Assembly: GCA_015064505.1 (NCBI GenBank)
Contig: SVSB01000015.1
Location: 1 to 53,793, forward strand
DNA: 53,793 nucleotides
Reading direction: 5' to 3'
DNA from: Oscillospiraceae bacterium
GTDB lineage: Bacteria; Bacillota; Clostridia; Oscillospirales; CAG-272
Shown: positions 50,851 to 53,793 of the stretch, piece after piece
How positions within the stretch are numbered: position 1 is the stretch's first letter
Layout of the letters: every line of letters begins with the position of its first letter
Made by a program: the position numbers and the translations under genes
The notes under the pieces: model-generated
Seen by the model: only the letters and a program-made list of their open reading frames with translations
Database searches by the model: none
Told to the model about the DNA's origin: nothing

Positions 50851-50912
50851 TTCGTACCTCCTGTCGAATAATATCGAAAGCAGACGGGATCTGCACAGTA
50901 TCATTCATAGTT

Positions 50913-50941
50913 ATTATACTTATCATTTTCGGAAAAGTCAA
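50913..50941 (-). promoter_or_regulatory. Strong promoter of peptide/secreted protein locus 2
   Basis: Minus strand: TTGACT (50941-50936), 17 bases, TATAAT (50918-50913). Also shared with locus 1: TT after the -35 and AAG before the -10. Confidence 0.8.
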
Positions 50942-51020
50942 TTATTTTCGGCTTTTTCGCCGTTCTCCGGAAAAAATTAACTGTTTTTTGCAATCAATTA
51001 CGAAAAACTCGGTTTTTACG

Positions 51021-52253
51021 CTATTTAACGTATACCGTAAAGGTGCAATGCTTCTCGTTATAGGTATAGGAAAGCTTTTTTGCGTTCTTCAAAGCAGGGA
51101 TCTTGCGCAGCATACCCTTCTTTGCCAGAGAATTATACGCATCCTCAAGGGCTTCAACAGAGCCGAAGCGGATGCTTATTATGCGCTGCCCTTTCTGCCT
51201 GTCAACAACGTCACACACCTTGTCAAAATCGTATTCGTCCATACCGTAGCCGTAATATTCAAAATAATTATACTCGGTTGCAGTGCATTCCGGCATCTTG
51301 AAGTCCTCATCAAGCTCGTGGGTCTTTTCAAGCTGTTTTTCCGTTATGCAGTAATACTCGTACTTCGGCTCGTTTATATCGTGGTCGGGATCGTCCCACG
51401 TAACGTCTATAAAATAGCCCTCGTCCTCAATGAACACGCAATTCCATGCGTGAGGTCCGCCCGCATCGCCCGTTATATACAGACAATCGTAACCCAGACG
51501 GTCCATAATAAGCTGAAACGCCTTTGCATAGCCCGCGCAAACCGTCTTGCCGTTTACAAGACATCCGTATGCGGAAAATATGTACTCGCACTCCGCATCG
51601 TGGGAGGTTTTGTAATACTCTTCAAGAGCGTCGTGATCGTATATTGCGTTTTTCACCAGATAATCGTGAACAAAGCGCACCCGCTCCATATCTCCCTGCT
51701 GTCTGCGGGCAAGAGCTGCAACCTCTTCCACCGCCGCCTCAAGCTCTGCGCTCTTTTTCTTTTTATTCATGGTGTACTGCCAATAGGGGTAATACATGGG
51801 CTTTACGGTAACGTCTCCGATCTCGCTGTATCTTTCGTGGGATACGGTGATACGGTAGCCCGTACGCACCCAGAAAAGCTCCGGATGATCGTAGGTCATT
51901 GCAAGCAACGCCCGCATCATACTGCCCTTGTACTTCGCGTGATCCACGTCCTCAAAATGGATCTCTTCACTGCTCTTTGCGGTCTCTGCAAGAAGCACTT
52001 CGTATATGTGCTTTTCATCCTCGTCAAGCTGATCGTAATAGGTAACGTAGGAATCAAGCCTTTCCGGGGCAGGCCCGGGATCGACGTCCTCGGCGCCTTC
52101 GTCGGTGCTGCCGTCCGTGTCGATACCGATGGAGGTATCAAAGTCGCCCATATCGGGAAGCTCGCCGCCGTTAAAAAAGAAGGACGTTAAAAATGCCGCA
52201 CAGCAAGCAAGGAACAAAACTATGATTCTGGTTAAACAGCCGTCTCTTCTCAT
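51021..52253 (-). CDS. Secreted or membrane-anchored transglutaminase-like protein
   Basis: 410 residues. N-terminal membrane segment or signal (about 8-28), acidic linker (about 30-62), an alpha-helical region and a transglutaminase/cysteine protease core: VCAGYAKAF (Cys), GPHAWNCVFIEDEG (His) and FIDVTWDDP (Asp). In Clostridia such proteins act outside the cell as peptidases or cross-linkers; the reaction here is unknown. ATG at 52253 overlaps the PrsW-like gene as ATGA, so the two are co-expressed. Confidence 0.87.
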   Translation of the reverse strand: MRRDGCLTRIIVLFLACCAAFLTSFFFNGGELPDMGDFDTSIGIDTDGSTDEGAEDVDPGPAPERLDSYVTYYDQLDEDEKHIYEVLLAETAKSSEEIHFEDVDHAKYKGSMMRALLAMTYDHPELFWVRTGYRITVSHERYSEIGDVTVKPMYYPYWQYTMNKKKKSAELEAAVEEVAALARRQQGDMERVRFVHDYLVKNAIYDHDALEEYYKTSHDAECEYIFSAYGCLVNGKTVCAGYAKAFQLIMDRLGYDCLYITGDAGGPHAWNCVFIEDEGYFIDVTWDDPDHDINEPKYEYYCITEKQLEKTHELDEDFKMPECTATEYNYFEYYGYGMDEYDFDKVCDVVDRQKGQRIISIRFGSVEALEDAYNSLAKKGMLRKIPALKNAKKLSYTYNEKHCTFTVYVK

Positions 52254-53146
52254 TTTGTCACCTCGCCTTCGTCGGAGGTGCCAAGCTCCTTATCCCACAC
52301 CGAGGGATCGATCTCCGGATGCTTTTGGCACAAAAGCATTTTTGAGAATTTATTTTGCTTTTTATCCTTTGCGGAAATGCGGTCAACCGTTATAAAGCTG
52401 AAGCCGTACATAGCAAAGATGGCAAAATAGAACAAGGTGCTGATAAGAGGGGAATCCAACGTGCCCGCAAACAGATAAAAGCCCGAGATAACGAATGGAA
52501 CGGCAAGGCTCATAAAAAGCCTGCCAATGGGGCGCCTGATGGTGTTTTCCTTCACCTCGCCGAGGGCAATGCACTTTTCCTCAATAAGATTTGCCTTGCG
52601 GTACGCGTTCCATATGGTATAAAAATACCCCATTGCAACGCCAACGATAAGATGACAGGGCACGGAGGAAAGAGAGTGAAGCACAAAGGTATCCCAGCCG
52701 TTTACCAAGGCAAAGCGTACGTTCTCCGCCGCCGCAAAACCAAGAGAAACGAACACGGAATATACTACGCCGTCAAACAGATAGTTAAAATTCTTGTTCT
52801 TCGTGGTGGCAAGGAAAAGAAGCAGCCATTTGAAGACCACTTCAACCAACGCGGCACCGAAAAATGCGGAAAGCAGCTTATGCATTACCATAGTAAAAGC
52901 CGAGCTATACACAACGCTGCCGTCAACGGTATGGCTGATAGATGCGGCAAAAATACCGTCTATACCCCCAAGGATCAGCCGCTCTGCCCACAAGGTCGGA
53001 AAAAACAGCTCCGCCCCCATCAAAAACAGCGCCAAAAGAAGCCCGATGGGCTCCTTTTCGATCTTATCCTTGTAGTAAATAAAGGCACAAAGCGCAACGG
53101 CGGGAAGCAAAGCAATAAGGGAAATATCCCAGGAAAAATAATTCAT
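52250..53146 (-). CDS. PrsW-like intramembrane metalloprotease
   Basis: 298 residues with about eight membrane helices. PrsW-type residues: EVVFK at 102-106 (where most have EExxK), FDGVVYS (124-130), GFAAAEN with Glu141, and His165 in CHLIVGVAMG. In B. subtilis PrsW cleaves an anti-sigma factor. The second Glu of the motif is Val here, so activity may be altered or the family branch different. ATG at 53146; weak RBS. First gene of a two-gene operon with the transglutaminase. A C-terminal hydrophilic tail of about 50 residues is present. Confidence 0.82.
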   Translation of the reverse strand: MNYFSWDISLIALLPAVALCAFIYYKDKIEKEPIGLLLALFLMGAELFFPTLWAERLILGGIDGIFAASISHTVDGSVVYSSAFTMVMHKLLSAFFGAALVEVVFKWLLLFLATTKNKNFNYLFDGVVYSVFVSLGFAAAENVRFALVNGWDTFVLHSLSSVPCHLIVGVAMGYFYTIWNAYRKANLIEEKCIALGEVKENTIRRPIGRLFMSLAVPFVISGFYLFAGTLDSPLISTLFYFAIFAMYGFSFITVDRISAKDKKQNKFSKMLLCQKHPEIDPSVWDKELGTSDEGEVTK

Positions 53147-53197
53147 ACAGATAATCGCCTTTCCGCATAAATAAAAATATAAAAAAGCTTTTTTACG

Positions 53198-53226
53198 ATT
53201 TTATCATAAAGGATATTTGTTGTCAA
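53198..53226 (-). promoter_or_regulatory. Promoter of the PrsW-transglutaminase operon
   Basis: Minus strand: TTGACA (53226-53221), 17 bases, TAAAAT (53203-53198). Confidence 0.65.
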
Positions 53227-53793
53227 TGTGGTGATGCGGGAGATAGAGAACGAGAGAATATGCGGATGAGGAGTTAGAATACGAAGGAAGACGCGGGGGG
53301 TAGGGGTCGGCGCCTCGACGACCCGCAAAAGGAGAACGCGGGGGGAGTTAGAATACGAAGGAAGACGCGGGGGATTTCTTGAAAGAAATCCCCCGCACCC
53401 CCTTAGAACTTTTAAAAGGGATAAATAAAAAGGATAAAAAGGGTGGTAGGGGCGACCATTAGCCTTCCCCTTGAGGGGAAGGGGGACCGCGTTAGCGGTG
53501 GATGAGGTGTGAGTGCGCAGTATCAATTACAATCTCCGCCGCTTCTTTACGCAACTCGCTTCGTCACGCTACGCGTGCCACCTCCCTCCGCAGGGAGGCA
53601 TGGTAGGGGACGGCGCTTTCAATCACCGCGAGCGGTGAGCTCCCGTTGGTCGCGCTCACCCCTTCGGGGTTCGATACCTCGACGTCCCGTGTGTATCTAA
53701 GGAAGGATCTTGCGGCGCAATATGATTGGACTCCTCATCCGTCAGCCTTCGGCTGCCACCTTCTCCCACAGGAGAAGGCTAACGAGAGCCTTC
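53227..53793. repeat. Module mosaic at the right edge (no gene)
   Basis: Two copies of GAGTTAGAATACGAAGGAAG (53270, 53345), a GGGTCG/CGACCC hairpin (53300-53324) that is the compensated form of the GGACCG/CGGTCC module, a D-type hairpin (53369-53394), a GATGAGGTGT end (53502), a TTTACGCAACTCG block (about 53545) and a TTCGATA-loop hairpin (about 53664-53680). It continues past the window. Confidence 0.85.

Noticed and set aside
49075-50871. 598-codon plus-strand frame
   Set aside because: Antisense to large secreted protein 2 and its peptide; composition is that of a reversed beta-rich gene.

Overview
The window comes from a Gram-positive, probably endospore-forming member of the Clostridia (Bacillota), most likely an uncultivated gut or rumen lineage. 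Evidence for this: a complete Spo0A, a SpoIVFA/SpoIVFB-like pair, RnfC/RnfD, Gram-positive lipoproteins, a class B sortase, and regular GGAGG ribosome binding sites with 17-base promoter spacing. No rRNA, tRNA, CRISPR array, transposase or phage gene was found. Genus-level placement is not possible from the sequence alone.

Layout. 1-2 kb: a GH3 glycosidase with its domains in swapped order, cut by the window edge. 2-7 kb (minus strand): dxs - sortase - rlmA - GT2 - phosphopantetheinyl transferase. 7.4-12.4 kb (minus): a surface-polymer acylation-type operon of MBOAT, DHHW protein, FkbH-like HAD enzyme and acyl carrier protein. 12.4-13.6 kb: mntP and a small lipoprotein. 14-21.7 kb (plus): murD, three M42 peptidase paralogues (the third has lost catalytic residues), a PLP lyase, a lipoprotein and a cysteine desulfurase. 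22-24.5 kb (minus): an ECF sigma factor with a beta-propeller membrane protein. 25-27 kb: zinc-ribbon protein, yfcE and a nucleoside hydrolase, framed by long inverted repeats. 28-31 kb and 47.9-50.9 kb: two paralogous loci, each a strong promoter, a 43-residue peptide gene and a secreted protein of about 940 residues. 32-40.8 kb (minus): rnfC-rnfD without the rest of rnf, the polyamine ABC transporter potA-potB-potCD, and a SpoIVFA/B pair, all between another pair of composite inverted repeats. 42.8-44 kb: spo0A and an orphan barstar. 44.4-47.3 kb (minus): a pyrophosphatase-Nudix fusion, an AEC transporter and a GDPD phosphodiesterase. 47.6-47.8 kb: a probable structured RNA. 51-53.1 kb (minus): a transglutaminase and a PrsW-like membrane protease.

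Intergenic DNA is unusually rich in modular palindromic repeats, about 6 kb in total. The same hairpin modules recur in different orders and orientations, with compensatory base changes in the stems. One module has entered the coding sequence of the beta-propeller protein in frame. Two sets form long inverted copies around gene blocks, and one of these sits exactly where the rnf operon is cut short.

The best candidates for undescribed biology are the twin peptide/secreted-protein loci, the modular hairpin elements (especially the strings of hairpins separated by CGATAT/ATATCG), the M42 trio with a pseudoenzyme, the PepSY-like insertion in PotB, and the FkbH-ACP-MBOAT-DHHW operon.
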